From Tetraselmis striata (taxonomy: Eukaryota > Chlorophyta > Chlorodendrophyceae > Chlorodendrales > Chlorodendraceae): 64,000 nt of DNA. Position numbers and translations under genes: made by a program. The notes beneath the pieces were generated by a model that did no database searches, was not told where the DNA came from, and was given only the letters and a program-made list of their open reading frames with translations. Where the stretch lies: positions 44,566-108,565 of the forward strand of contig VCJN01002159.1 in NCBI GenBank assembly GCA_006384855.1, written 5' to 3'. Position 1 is the first letter of the stretch. The number at the start of each line of letters is the position of its first letter. Shown here piece after piece: positions 46,410-62,592 of the stretch.

Positions 46410-47658
46410 CACAGCAATAGGAATTATGTCCCGTCCACAGACTAATACCGAATCGAGCGCCTCAATTGCGCGTTTACCCTTCTTAACCCGGTCGTCTACT
46501 ATGTGATGTATACCGCCTAAATCCGGTTAATAACCGTACCCAAATACCTATATTCAGTTACAACTGCCCCCCCCCCCCCCCCCAAGCTGCAATTGGGCAG
46601 CTTGTTTGCGTAGCGCGGTCTCGTCGGAATGTCGGCCTAACGCCATCATCCCGCACTTTAGTATCCCAAACCCCATGAAGTCGTTCTCCGCCCATTGCGA
46701 GAAGTGCAGGGCGAACATGGCATGATGCATGTTATCAAACGAGCATGTGATACCAATAGCGTCGTCCGTGTATATCTGACCTGGCACACGTATTAGTAGT
46801 GGTTGCCTTGCCGCTAATGTGTCGGTGCATCATGATGCACCACATCCTAGATGTTCTAACCCATCGAATACATCGTTAATATAAATGTAAAATATGATGG
46901 CGGAAGCGGGGCACTCCTATCGGAGGCCACATCACTGCATGGGTACGGGGTCTGATAGTGTTTCCGGGGCCGCCCCTGTCTTAACCCGTACCATATTATC
47001 CATGTACAGAGTTTTTATGAGGGTAAGCACATGACCCGTGACTCCTATGGCTTGTAGTTTTAGGAATAAAAGCTCATGAGGTACGGTGTCAGATGCCTTC
47101 CTTAAGTCAATAAATCCCGCGTACATGGGTGGACCTAACGCTTGGCTACGGGCCGCGATATCAAACATGCTGGCGACTTGCATGGGGCCCTCCGCATAAA
47201 CTCGCTTGCCAACGGCGGATTATCCCTTTAGCTTGGCAGACGTCTTGCAAGCGTTGGGTAATATTACGGTCATAAGGAGTTTCATAGCGGCACCCATAAT
47301 TGAAATACCCCTATAATAGTCCATAATGGCCGAGTCGCCCTGTTGGGCACCGATACTATGGCCGAGCTACGCCATTACTGGGGGTATAGTTCTTAGTCCA
47401 TATCCCGTTAATTAAGGCCAGCAATGCTTTGCGAAGATGGCTATTCATGGCGCATATCGCCATTTAAAGCCTCCGCAGTAATCCCATTCTGCCCATGGAC
47501 TTTTTTTTAAACGTCTAAGAGCCTTGACTAGTTCCTCCCATGCTATATGCCCACATTAATTCCTTTTTTGTGCGGGGGCAATGGGGGTGACGTACCATGG
47601 CGGTGTTCCCACGCCGCACGGTATATCGCAACCCGTTGTGCTAGGGGGTTGGGGTCAC
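46410..47658 (-). mobile_element. LINE fragment, copy 2 of the L1-like family
   Basis: Matches positions 41510-42745 of copy 1, covering the reverse transcriptase palm (YTDDAIGITCSFDN, FIDLRKASDTVPHE). It is truncated at both ends and has many small indels. Over the palm entry it keeps an open frame (LRKASDTVPHELLFLKLQAI) where copy 1 is frameshifted. A C run at 46567-46583 has expanded inside it. Confidence 0.8.
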
Positions 47659-47883
47659 GGTAAAAATCCGAATCGTGCTATATATTGGACGGACCGACAT
47701 CGTACGAGCACAGGTATTAACGGATTAAAAATAGTATACTCGTACATCCTACTGAAATGGTACCAGTACGGGTATGAACTACGGGAAATTACTTTGCTAT
47801 ACAATTAATTTGCTGTACCAATAAAGTATTGGTGACATCAAAAATGATGAAAGTCAGGCAACGCAGATAGGCAGACAGACAAC
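47659..47883. other. Short AT-rich spacer in the element island
   Basis: No gene or clear repeat was recognised between the LINE fragment and the SINE. Confidence 0.4.
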
Positions 47884-48165
47884 CCCGCTTTCAAGGTACA
47901 TCCCTTGTCCGCTCGGTTGAGCGGTTGTCTCGTATGCGAGGGACCCAGGTTCGATTCCTGGCCGATGTATTTCGCTCGGCAATATCGGCCCGGCGTGCCC
48001 CGGGTTTACCTGGTTGATGCGTTAGCCCTTGGGGGTTCGAATGAGGCAATGGTCTACGGGCTATGCCAGACCTACGAGTGCAGTTGCTTGGCGGATGAGG
48101 TCAAGTGCTAGGCCGGCTTCGGCCGATGTCCCGGGCGGACTTTACTTTACTTTACTCCCGCTTTC
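47884..48165 (+). mobile_element. tRNA-derived SINE with 9-bp target-site duplication
   Basis: The head reads ACATCCCTTGTCCGCTCGGT, TGAGCGG, CTCGTATGCGAG and B box GGTTCGATTCC. The body ends in three TTTAC units (ACTTTACTTTACTTTAC). CCCGCTTTC flanks both ends (47884-47892 and 48157-48165). This copy gives the clearest view of the family, about 265 bases long. Confidence 0.9.
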
Positions 48166-48369
48166 GATTTCGTTAATAAATCACTACATGTCACTACATG
48201 TACATGTCACTAAATCACTACATATCAGCACCTGATATTATCCCCAAAATTCCACGCGGGTCGACATGGTGCGTTTCATGTTTGGCCGCTCCGGATTCAA
48301 GTACTCATTAGAATAGGTCGCACCGGTGTCGAATTTGGGCGCTCAACATACCGGTAAAGGGATAGGGCG

Positions 48370-48815
48370 GAGAATGTGAGGAGATACTCTCACGATATAT
48401 ATACGATACACTCTCGCTCGCAGTGTGTTAATATCCACGGATCCTCCGCGCTTTTGATAGGGCGTGGCTATCAAGAGCTACCTCCTGACATTAAAGCGCG
48501 GAGTCCGCGGATCGGAATCCCGGTGTGGGTCGGTTTGCGGATGTCACGCATTACATACGATATGATATGACCAACTAACAGTGTCATATCATACGGTGGC
48601 CAACTAGCAGTGCCAACCGCTACACCTACCTTTCTGGGGGATGGAATGTGAGGAGATATTCTCACGATATATAAGGATAAAATATAAGGATTACAGTGAT
48701 TAATATAAGGATTAAGGATTTGTACAATACACTCTCGCAGTGTGTCATCCACGGATCCTCCGCGCTTTTGATAGTGCGCAGCTATATATCAAAAGCTACC
48801 TCCTAACGGTTCTTT
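48370..48815 (+). repeat. Direct duplication of about 120-165 bp
   Basis: The segments 48370-48495 and 48648-48808 share GAATGTGAGGAGATA, TCTCACGATATATA, ACACTCTCGC, CAGTGTGT, ATCCACGGATCCTCCGCGCT, TTTGATAG and AGCTACCTCCT. The second copy has a small insertion of repeated ATAAGGATTA-like words. No coding capacity was seen. Confidence 0.8.
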
Positions 48816-48816
48816 T

Positions 48817-48905
48817 TTACATCAGGGGCTTTAGCATATGCGCACTACAAACAGAACGAATAATAACTATGAAAGGTTGCCAGCAAAAGAGAGACATAAG
48901 CCTGA
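48817..48905 (+). repeat. Dispersed repeat R4, copy 2
   Basis: Matches 14855-14945. It adjoins the 3' side of the decayed reverse transcriptase element. Confidence 0.75.
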
Positions 48906-51900
48906 AACCAAGGTCGAGCAGGAGGCCAGGGATCCAAGCACCAAGGAAGAACCAATGGAACCACGAAGTCGCCAAGCTGCCAGGAATCAAAGAGACCACC
49001 GCCCCGGGGTAGGCCGTCAGCCGCGGCGAGGACTCTTGCAGCCAATGACCGGGTCATAGCAACACAGGCCGACAAACGACGCGACGCAACCCCGCCAAGA
49101 ACGTTGTCTGCATGTGCCATGTTGATGAGCAAGGAGAAACGGCGGCGCCACGCAGACAAGAGCTTGCCGATTTTTTGGCCAGTGTGTGTGTGACTAGCTT
49201 TTGCGAGCTCCACGAAGAAGGCCTCAGCGTGCGGGGCCAGCGAGCCGAACTCGGAAACGGCAAAAGGAACAAAGCGAAGCATGCCGGCGGCGTTTCGGAC
49301 ACCCTCGGCATACTTCTGGATTATGCAGCCCGCAATGCAGTCGTTGAAACCGAGCTTGACACGCCGAGGATAGGGGCAATGGTAGGTGGTATCGACAGCA
49401 ACCGTGTTCCACCGATACCACCATACCCAAAAAGCCCAACATCGGCCGGCCGGCCGTCGCTGCCCTTCGGAAGAGAAACAAGCACCGACGTGTTCGTGAG
49501 GATCTGGACACCCACGCCCAGGGCGGACTGCACTTCGTGGCAAACGTCGGAAAGGCCATGTGCCGCCCACTCGTGTGCGGCGTGATTGGAATCGCCCCCA
49601 GAGCAACGTGCCACGGGATCAGCGTACGCGACCGCCCAAGCTGGAGTGAATATCCACGCCAACTTCCTCAAAACGGGCCAGCGTACCTTGTACCGAGAAG
49701 GAGCAAAAAGCACAAGGGCAAGGCTCGCCAAGGGAGGGGATAGGAGCCGCCGGAAGGCCAAATGGGTGGCAAGCGGCAACGCGGAACATGGAATCGTAGT
49801 ACTCAAGAGAACGCTCACGGACTTCACCAAGGCGACCCTCACTTGGAGGATCAGTCACTAGGAACGCTGTCGCAGCGCGTAAGAGGCGGCCCCGGAAGAG
49901 GTTACTGTCTGGGCCGCTTGTAGGTATACGCGCAGCAAGCTTTGCGAAGCGGACCGTGTGAATGCGGTGGCTTAGGGTTTCCTGGACTTTCCGCATGGAG
50001 GGCAAGGGGAAGTCCGAGTAATGCGGGATAGCTTGGTCGGCCGCGGAGCGCATCGCAAACGCCGGCTCAGCCCCATCGATCGGCCGAGCAACCGGCCCGG
50101 GCAACGTGAGACTTTAGGGTAGTGGCCAACGGCCCCGCTAGATCCTCGAGCACCGCGTCTCCACACTATGAGCATGAGCAGCGCGAAGCTCGACAACCCA
50201 CATCGGCGCCGACACGTTGGCGCCGGCATCAGGCTCGAACGATGGGGTGGCCAAAGCCTGGTGAATCGAGGACGCCCCAACAAGGTAGAGGATATGAGGG
50301 CTGGATAACCCTGACGTGTCGGAAAGGAACGCGCCGGCGTCGCTCAGGGTGGCATGTCGAGCACGGAGGAAAGTCACAGCTTGGCAAACCACAAGGGCGG
50401 CAACGCCGATGTGGGAGGCATCTGCGATAATAACCACATTAACGCCGATGCCGAGGCCCCCAAATTGGACCGGGAGGGACAGCTGCTTGCGCATGGAGGG
50501 TGTAGCCAAGAGGTCGGGGCTAACACCCCAAATGCCGGCGAGCGTTGAAAACGCGGCCGCGTCTGCATCATCAAGGAAGGACGTAATAGTGTCGCCATAC
50601 CCCTCAGAGCGACACAAGCCCCGAGGCGTGGAGCGGAGGTGGTGGCCGAAACGACGGCCGCAAACTTGCAGCAAACAAGTAGGAGTGTGGGAGTGGAAAT
50701 GATCGGCCAAACAGATAAGCCGGGAGCCAAATTGGTGAAATCTTTCGACCGTTTTGTCCAACAGTTTCCGGGCGAAAGTGGCCGAACCCACAAGGGCACC
50801 AAGCACCTTGATTCCGGACGAGCAGGCTGCAACACCATGCAGCAAATGCCCATAAGGAAGGGCGCCGAACGGGGACGAAGAGCCAAGCTGACAATATATC
50901 TGTCATTTGCGAATTGTGACGCTTAATAACTCAACGGCGGCAAAAGCGGACGGGTCCACCCACGCACGTAGCAAGCGAAAGTCCGTCACCAGTGCCGACA
51001 AGGTTGGCGTCGTTAGAGAAGGCTGCCAACACTGAGTGACTGGGGGCAGCTGCGGCGATGCAAGCATACACTCGGGCAGCGACGGCGGCGAACAGGATGA
51101 GGCCGAGGATGCAACCCTGGCGGACCCCTCGACGGCTTGGAATCCGGAGAGAGGGACCGGGTTTGGAGCCGTCGAAAACGTACATATTGGACTCTTGACC
51201 ATAAAGCATGATCGCCGAACGCAAAAGAGGCTGCCAAACATGGTCCTCGAGTAGTGTGCGGAACGTTTCGGAGCGGTAGAAGGAATTGAACGCGTTTTCG
51301 GCGTCGAGCTGCACCAAGACGAGGGATGGATCCGAGTCTAGGAGATCGAGATCGCACAAGGAATTGAACTAAATCCACGCCACCCTTAACGCCAAAACCG
51401 AACTGGCCACGGGCGGCAAGCCATTGGGCGATGAGCTCGCCATGAGCGCGCAAGAGGACGCGCACAGCGTACCGGACGAGTACGCTGCCGATGCCAATGG
51501 GCCGAACGCACCCCTTCATGTCTCCGGCACAAAAATCCAACCCATTGCGCTCCACCGGCGTGAGCTTATCTAGGAGAACCAAGGTAGCGGGGGAAAGGAA
51601 ATGGGCGACGCCAGCCGGGACCTCCGCATTCGCAATGGCCTCAGCTATGCCACGGAGGTAGGAACGCGAGCAGAGGGCACGGAGAGCCTCAAAGCGGATG
51701 CCATCGAGGAATGGGGTCGAACCATTGCTTGGGGATGTTGGACAACACCTCGCAAACGTCCACCGAAGCCTCAGGGAAAGTGAGGCGGCCCAACGATAAC
51801 GGATCCGGGAGCGCGCAAGGAACAAGATCCGGGGTCTGGGGATGCAACCGGAGGAGCTCGTTGTGAAGCCGCGGGCCAGCGGGCGCGAGCGGGACTGAGT

Positions 51901-52675
51901 GAAGGGCGGCAGTTGCGCGGCTGTACTCGCCCACCGCAGCCAAGGCTGATGCCCGAGCAGGTTGGCATTTGGTAACCGGCGGTGGGTCCCCACAATTGGC
52001 CGACGCCCGAGCCACGTAATCATGCATGCGTACTCGCGAGGGCGAACAACGTGTCTAGGTCACCACGCTCCCAATGCGACAGACGGTTGTCGTGGTAGTC
52101 CGCCACCGGGTCGGGGGGTAAAGACCCCGGCGGGGAGTCAGCCATGGGCCGCAATATCAACCTAAAGAACAAGAGGTAGGCACTCCACGCAGCCTGGGCC
52201 GCAGCCTCAGATTGGCTCGCGTGTCCCTTGAACGAGAGAGCGTAGGTAAGGGCGGCGTCATGGTGGGGTTTGACCAGGGCAACTACGGACTTAGGGCATC
52301 CATTAGCGCAAGTAGCATACCGGAAGGACGGGAGAGTCGACTCAAAGAAATCAAGTTGCGAGGCGCCGCCGCGGGCACCGCGATCGAAACACCAGCGAGC
52401 AGCCGGGGGCATATCGCCCAATCCCGCCGCACAATGTGGCCAACCCCCGGAGCGAGGGAGAAGGACGGAAGCCGGCTGGGCTGCGCCCGCCGCACAAGAC
52501 CGAAGGTGCCGACCAAGGCTGGAAGCATGCATGGAACCACAAACCGCATCGTTGGCACGCTGACGTCAAATGCCGATCTGCGTCACGAACTGGACATCCG
52601 TCGGCCGGCCGGGCGGCTAAACAGGCCGGCGAGGAGGTCATGTGGGCCAGCAAATCATAAAGGTAATATAACATT
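48906..52675 (-). mobile_element. Decayed non-LTR retroelement with Cys/His N-terminus
   Basis: Reading down the minus strand, a Cys/His-rich N-terminus (CQRCGLWFHACF) comes first. Then follow LVLLDKLTPVERNGLDFCAG, CVRPIGIGSVLVRYAV, VQLDAENAFNSFYRSE, RRGVRQGCILGLILFA and a degenerate active-site box FSNDANLVG in place of the usual F/Y-x-D-D. Downstream are GIKVLGALVGSATFARKLLD, LSLPVQFGGLGI and a C-terminal part with GRPADVGL and VAVDTTY followed by QKYAEGV, which may be a nuclease domain. The pieces lie in several frames, so frameshifts are numerous and the element is dead. The RPIAVG-type reverse transcriptase is known from many algal and protist non-LTR elements. The clade was not assigned. 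Copies A and B may be the C-terminal part of a related family. Confidence 0.7.
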
Positions 52676-52825
52676 AAGGGAATGTACAGGTTTGCACGCG
52701 GCGATATTAATCAGTTAGTAACGGCCCACAAAGTAAAAGTATGGATTAACAATATTTTGGGTCGTAAAACATATTTTGTCCGATTTTTTGTAGAATGGAA
52801 CCCGCGCCTACCTGTACTACCGCCT

Positions 52826-53098
52826 GATAGCGACGTAAAAGTAAAGTTCGCCCCGGGACATCGGCCGAAGCCGCCCCAGCACTCGGACCTCGTGCGCCAA
52901 CTGCAGTCGTAGGTCTGGCATAGCCCATAGACCATTGCCTCATTCGAACCCCGAAGGGCTAATGCATCAACCGAGTAAACCCGGGACACGCCGGGCCGAT
53001 ATTGCCGAAATACATCGGCCAGGAATCGAACCCGGTACCTCTCGCACACGAGACGACCGCTCTACCGAGCGGACAAGGGATGTACCGATAGCGACGTA
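52826..53098 (-). mobile_element. tRNA-derived SINE with 12-bp target-site duplication
   Basis: A full-length minus-strand copy with CTCGTGTGCGAG in the anticodon-arm position, B box GGTTCGATTCC, and a CTTTACTTTTAC tail. GATAGCGACGTA flanks both ends (52826-52837 and 53087-53098). It lies about 230 bases upstream of the oxygenase start. Confidence 0.92.
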
Positions 53099-53331
53099 GC
53101 ATGCGCGATGTCGATTCGCGCGTAACGCGCGCGCGACGCTGACGCATGATGAGGCGTCGTGGCGTCCGTGCTCCCTGCCGTTGCTGCTGCGGGTGGCTGC
53201 TGGCTGGCAGCATGTGCCACCGAATGCTGGGGTCACTGAGAAATAGTAGCAGTTCGCGGCTAGTCACAGAGTCTCGCTACACCTGTAGTCGCTCGCGTGT
53301 TATCTTGACGTCCTGTCGTCCGGACCTGGCG

Positions 53332-55269
53332 ATGAACGCCAGGCTACCAGTGCTTCCTGGACATCGTGTTCGTGCCTGTCTCCGGTCGAAGAGCCTGTCC
53401 CTGGTTTCTTTTACGAGTCGGAGTATTGGCGCCGGCGCAGCACAGCAGATTGGCGGTTGTTGTACAGGCCGTGTTCAGTATCCCGGTGTGGCCAGCAGGG
53501 GAGCGTACCACGTAGGCCCTGGTGTCCGAACGCGGAGACGGCCAGTGCCGAGCCTCGCCATGCATCGCTGCTGCGACCCCTACAAGCGGCTGCGGAAGCA
53601 CCCCGATCTATTTGATGCAGAGGCTGGCCTGCGGGAGGAATGGCTTTCGCCGACACTGGTGCAGGCCTTGAAAAAGGCTCAAGCTGGTGCGGACAGGCCG
53701 TTTGACAGCATCTTAAAGGTAAGCATCACCGCAGCGACCTCCTGCCGGCGTGTGTTGCTCGCGCCCGTTGTAAGTAAGCGCCCGTTGTCCAGAGCTTGGA
53801 TAGAGCCAATAATGCGCTCGTTCAACTCAACAGGAGGAAGCCCCGCGCATATACTCGTTCGAGCTTTTTAAGCCGAACTTCTGCGAGATGTTTCTGGAGG
53901 AGCTGGACAATTACTATGCCTCCGGCTTGCCTATCCGGCGCCCGAATTCAATGAACAACTATGGCATTATTGTGAACGAGGTACGCGGCATGTGTCACCC
54001 AGAGGGTTGTTTTATGGCCATGTGTAGGCACACGCAAAGGACGTTGCTGCAGAGAATGATGAAGCGTCTCATGCCGGGTGTGGCCGCGCAGATTGGCCTC
54101 AGGGACATGATGACGCGACTGCAGCAGGACATTCTGTGGCCCATTGCACGAGTCCTGTTCCCCCGTGAAGGCTCTGAGTTCAATGATCATCACTCCTTCA
54201 TGGTGCAGTACAAGCAGGTGTGTGTGTGCCGTACCCCTGCGAGGATGAGAGTTTGGTCTGTGACACCTCCAGACGCGATGTTCCATATCTTCCGATTGGT
54301 AGGCCGGCTGGTTTGCTTGTTTCACTCGCTAATGCGCTGATGCCCGCCCATGTGCACACAGGGCCAGGACCTTGGTTTGGACATGCACACTGACGACTCG
54401 GACGTAACCTTCAATGTGTGTCTGGGAAGGTGCGCATAGTAGCAGACATCCCCCTTGGAGCTGTGCTGCATCCCCATCCATGCATCACCGGCATTGGCAG
54501 GGGATTGCGTCCACACATGGCAATATCATGAGTTGTGTTGCTGCTGCGGGCGTGCAGGAGGTTCACAGGCGCAGGCCTGACGTTCTGTGGGATGATGGGC
54601 AGCGCAACTCATAGGCAAATGGTGTATCAATACCAGCACGTTCTGGGTCGGTGCCTGGTGCACCTTGGCGCGCAACGGCATGGCGCCGATGACATTGCCA
54701 CCGGGGAACGCAATAATCTCATCATTTGGAGTAAGTGCCTCGTTCCTGCCATGGATTGTCCGCTGCATCTGTCTACGCCGGGGTGCAGTGCAGAATGTGC
54801 GGGCACTTTCGGGTACTTTATGTCACATGCCTTGTTCTAATACCAGCTCGCGGGTTGTCGCATCGATCTTCAGATCACAATTTCGCTTTCCGAGAATCCC
54901 CGGCCTACTTGCGGCGCCTCTACGAGCCAGAGGGGGGTCCTCCGGATCAGATGTGCTTGTCATACACGCATGACCGGGACTACGGGGCCTACAAGTAATC
55001 CCTGCTCTCATGAACAGTGAGCAATCACTTGCATGCTTTGTGTTGTGTTGAGCGGTCATGATAGTGGCAGTGAATAGCATCTATTCGGTTATTTACACCG
55101 TGCATGTGTGCTGATGTTTTGCCCCAAATTGTGCAGGGAGTACCCGGAAGGCAAAGAAAAGTTCAAGGAGATGTCATGGTGCCCGCCCAAAAAGTTTTGT
55201 TACGATGGTATGGATCCGATCCAGCAGCTGACAGAACAAGGAAGCAAGGACAATTCTGCCCAGAAATAG
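53332..55269 (+). CDS. 2-oxoglutarate/Fe(II) oxygenase, PKHD/OGFOD2-like (7 exons)
   Basis: Exons: 53332-53718, 53834-53980, 54092-54217, 54362-54429, 54558-54730, 54874-54994, 55137-55269. All phases agree, giving about 384 aa. The double-stranded beta-helix core shows the iron ligands HTDDSD and a distal His in QRHGAD. ERNNLIIW supplies the Arg that binds 2-oxoglutarate. Upstream are FELFKPNFCEMFLEELDNYY and RPNSMNNYG, found in plant PKHD-type hydroxylases (the At1g22950-like group) and in OGFOD2. The C-terminus has a Cys-containing tail (EMSWCPPKKFCYDGMDP). The substrate is unknown. An in-frame Met at 53560 is an alternative start; the extra N-terminus from 53332 is Arg-rich and could be a presequence. 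The splice at 54994 is the least certain. Confidence 0.82.
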
Positions 55270-56365
55270 ACAGGCAGACAGTAGGCACAGGCGCCAGGCC
55301 GTTACCGGCGTCTAACAGTCCCAGGCCAGTTGTACAAAGCTAGCTAGTCGCATCAGAGCGTAAGACAGCAGTGTGCGTAACGTAGGAATGCTCTGAAGTA
55401 GCAGACTGTTTTGGTAAGAGTGCCTCAGGGGCCACGAAATTAGCATTTGCACCACAGCCTCAAGCAGGTACCGGTTTTGCTGGAGGATGCTGTTCACCGT
55501 GCCCTGAGTACAGCGACTACGGGTAACTCGATGCATACAGGTGCAATGCTGCAATATGGATGATGATGCATCATTTGCCATGTGAGCGATGTTTTTGCGC
55601 TTGGCCACGGGCAATTGGGCAATTTTCTACATACGTCTCGGAGTTGATCCATTATTGACGCTGCTCGTGTGTTCAATTTAACAGAGGGAAAAACCTATAA
55701 CAACGAAAAATCGAGTAAAGATTTTATTAATGATTACTGGTAGATAGATTAACAATACTACTTTTTAAAATCTATCCGAGGTACGGGTACCAGGTTTTCG
55801 TAGGTTTCGAAGCCGCCACCAAGAACCGCCCGCGCTGATGACTAAACAGCGACCCCACGACCTAAGTGTAGGGTTTTGCCCTGATGCACCGCGAAAGCGC
55901 TCATTTCTGCGCGCGCGCATCATTGTGTTGTCGTCGGCATCTCGCTACTTATTAGTCGCTACAGGGTATCCCGCCCGGCACTGCACGACATCGACGCTGC
56001 GCGAACGTCACGAAGGCGCCTTTACCGATTTTTAGCCCTGTCGGCCAATCGCCCTCAAGGTACGCGCCGCCGCCACCGTGGCGACTATTCCGTTCCGCAC
56101 AGGCTGGCGCCGCCGCACCAACGACTGGCTACACACAGGCACTTCAACCTGCAACATCCACTGCAGCTATTGATATCGCCCTACATACGACTTGCCTGAG
56201 AACACTTCCACTCTCGGGTGCTACCAATCCTCACCGGACGGGCTGGTCCGGCATCCCTTTGCTTCATCGAGTCCTCATCGAAAGACGTGGACCAGGCGGC
56301 AATGCAGCTGGCCAGCATGAAAGCGCTGGGAAGGATAGCCCCACGAACAGGGCTGTCCATATGCA
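55270..56365. other. Intergenic region, no gene seen
   Basis: Lies between the oxygenase and lysyl-tRNA synthetase genes, both on the plus strand. No repeat or RNA gene was recognised. An alternative upstream Met for the synthetase at 56302 would encode an Arg/Ala-rich leader, but it is out of phase with the next exon by the splice used here. Confidence 0.5.
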
Positions 56366-60041
<3,676 letters not shown>

Positions 60042-62590
60042 GAGGGAGAGGTGTGTAGAATTCCTTTGTTTTCTCATTCTCTGGTAATCTGCATCCCTAC
60101 TAAATGTGCACCATCTTGTAACAAAGGCTGTGTGCTGCAACTGGGTTTCGAATCCTGAACCGTGTCCGTTCATCCAGGCCTTGGGTGCTGCCACCTGGCA
60201 AGAGGATACATAATTTTTGAGCGACATGTCTGTGATGTGATCTTACATTCCTACTTACGATTGCCTGCTGCATACAAGTTGGACGCATAGAGTCTAGTTG
60301 AGAACACTCGCCAAATGTGCAGCCAGCCTAGAGGTTTGGCGGATATATAATGTATTGCGCAGCATAATATATATATGGCACACTGAATTTGCCGTGCGCG
60401 TGTCTACTTTGAATAAGATCCGAAGGAGCATCAGACGCAACCCCGAAATCCCATTGTTTCTACGTCGTGTAATTATGCCACATATTACAGGAACTCCATC
60501 CCATTCCCCAGAATTCCTGTTTATGTACTTAGACAGACCACCGTCCGTGATACTTTTTTTTATTGGACGTGCTGTGTAGTGACTAATGCAAGTGTTGAGT
60601 GTATCAATGGAATGTAAGTAAGATGGATACTAATCGAGATATATAGGCACCAAAAGTAATGCCTTACCGCTAGCCTAGCCTTGCCGATGATATAGGCGTC
60701 AAAAGTAATGAACTGGTGGGTCTTAATCAGTGCGCAGGCTGCACGCCACATATGTCGCCAAACCGGTTGCTGCGTTGTGGGCATATATCCTCATCTTCCC
60801 TCGAGCTAGCAGCCCCTAGTAATCGCACAATGAATGCGATAGCGTATGGTGGACATATGCGCATTTATTTACATCTAGCATTGGTGAAATGCTACATCTT
60901 GCCACATGTAAATGCGTTACATCGCATGTACGCGGTGTACATCTAGAGTTATTTAGAGTTACTTCTATGCTGTACTCTGAGAACATGCGGACTTGTGTTG
61001 CCGCTATCTTGCGTCGCGAGCCCATGGCCGCGCTTGGCGTACGCGCTTGAAAAATCAGCGATACCCGCTCGCTAGGGCGAGCCGGAAAAACAGAAATAAT
61101 TGCCGGTCAGCAATGAAATGCGCAAAAATCGCAATAGAAGCGCGCAATAGATAAGGTTACAGTGCGGATGTAAACGGTGTACGATACTCAGTCGCACTCG
61201 CACCCGCGCCCGCGCCCGCCAAGTCCGCGCACCGTAGTTCGCGCATCGGGCCCGCCTCACTGTAAGGAAATATGCCCACTGCTAGAATCGAACCAGTGAA
61301 CCTCGTACGGGTCTGCTCGCGTACGGAGTGCGCTGCTTTAACGCTCAGGTCGCAGCCCGAAAGTAACAATGGTGTTGTACCCAGTTGAGCTGAAAAAAAC
61401 CCCATGCATTACTTTTGACGCATGAAGTGGGATGAGTGTTATTGCACTTTTTGGCAAACTTTTAGCTTTGGGTGCGCGCCACCTGCATCATGATGACATA
61501 TATCGTGCTACAGGGATGTATTTGGTATGCTCACCTCTTGCGCGATCGCTCAGAAGTAGCCGCATGGTGATTTATGGAGCCGATCGATGACGCCCCAAAG
61601 AACTGCGCTTAATGTCAGCATTTCTATTATTGAACACTGAAATGGGCGGGCCCGAAATCCTAGAATTCCGTGGTAAACATACTATACATTGTATGTTTAT
61701 CACTGCATTTGTCGTGGGCACAAGTGCATGATGTAGCATTTACTTATCCACAAAGATATGTATGTCACTAAAAACGCCGAATTTTCTGCCGACACCCTCG
61801 GAAGTTCCGATGCATATGCACGCCCATCGGGCTCTTCAGAGCATAAGGCTCCCGCAGCTCCACAGGCCGGCACTTTTCTCTCTCCATCCCCGTGTTAGGG
61901 TGACGTCTAGCGACTACCCTAGTACCACCACAAAACCTGCGACGCCGATATCATGGTCAAGTACATGTACTCGTACAGTCGTGCTGCTATGCCGATATTT
62001 CATACGTATTATTACTGGTACGGCCACGACTAGGCGTGTGAGGAAAGGTGCGCGTGGTGGAGAAGGTGAGTGCTATTCCACTGGGTGATGGTGTATGATG
62101 GTCTGATTACAGGCCGACACGCGCCGTGCCTGATATATCAGGCGACGCGATGTGGCCGACAGGGCGCGGGCGCAGCCCGTCATCTGACGGGCGCGCGCTA
62201 CGCGCCTAATGTGCTATGATGATTAGGGCTAGTGAGGGTATAGGATATATCCTCACATTCCACCCCGCTCTGATGAATCTGAGTCATCGGATTCACTGTG
62301 GAAACCTTTGCGGGTGGCTCGCCTTGGCAGCAATGTATGCTGGCGAGGTCGAGATATGTTTGAAACGTTCAGTCAGCATAAAATGCTGCATGGGCGGTGA
62401 ATACCGCATCGTTTCATAGGGCATCCAATCATCTCCGGTTGCCGGGAAATTGTGAAACCTTACTTTAAACAGCAAGGTTTTGCCCTTTGCATATAGTCTG
62501 GGATATAGTGCCAACTTACAGTCTGCGGCGTCCGCGAAAATTTATGGTCATGCGTTGTGTCAGTTTTCCGCCACAGAAAACGGTATGATT
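60042..62590. other. Intergenic region, no gene seen
   Basis: No coding exon, confident RNA gene or strong repeat was recognised. Short inverted words near 62120-62190 (CTGATATATCAG and AGCCCGTCATCTGACGGGC) could form hairpins. The region is more AT-rich than the gene bodies. Confidence 0.5.
60117..60121 (+). terminator. TGTAA polyadenylation signal of KARS
   Basis: TGTAA on the plus strand, 76 bases downstream of the stop codon at 60041. Confidence 0.6.
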
Positions 62591-62592
62591 AA

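Noticed and set aside
61270-61370. Possible tRNA gene or SINE on the minus strand, with a B-box-like GGTTCGATTCT
   Set aside because: The expected acceptor stem partner for the 3' side was not found and the A-box region is poor, so it is not called.
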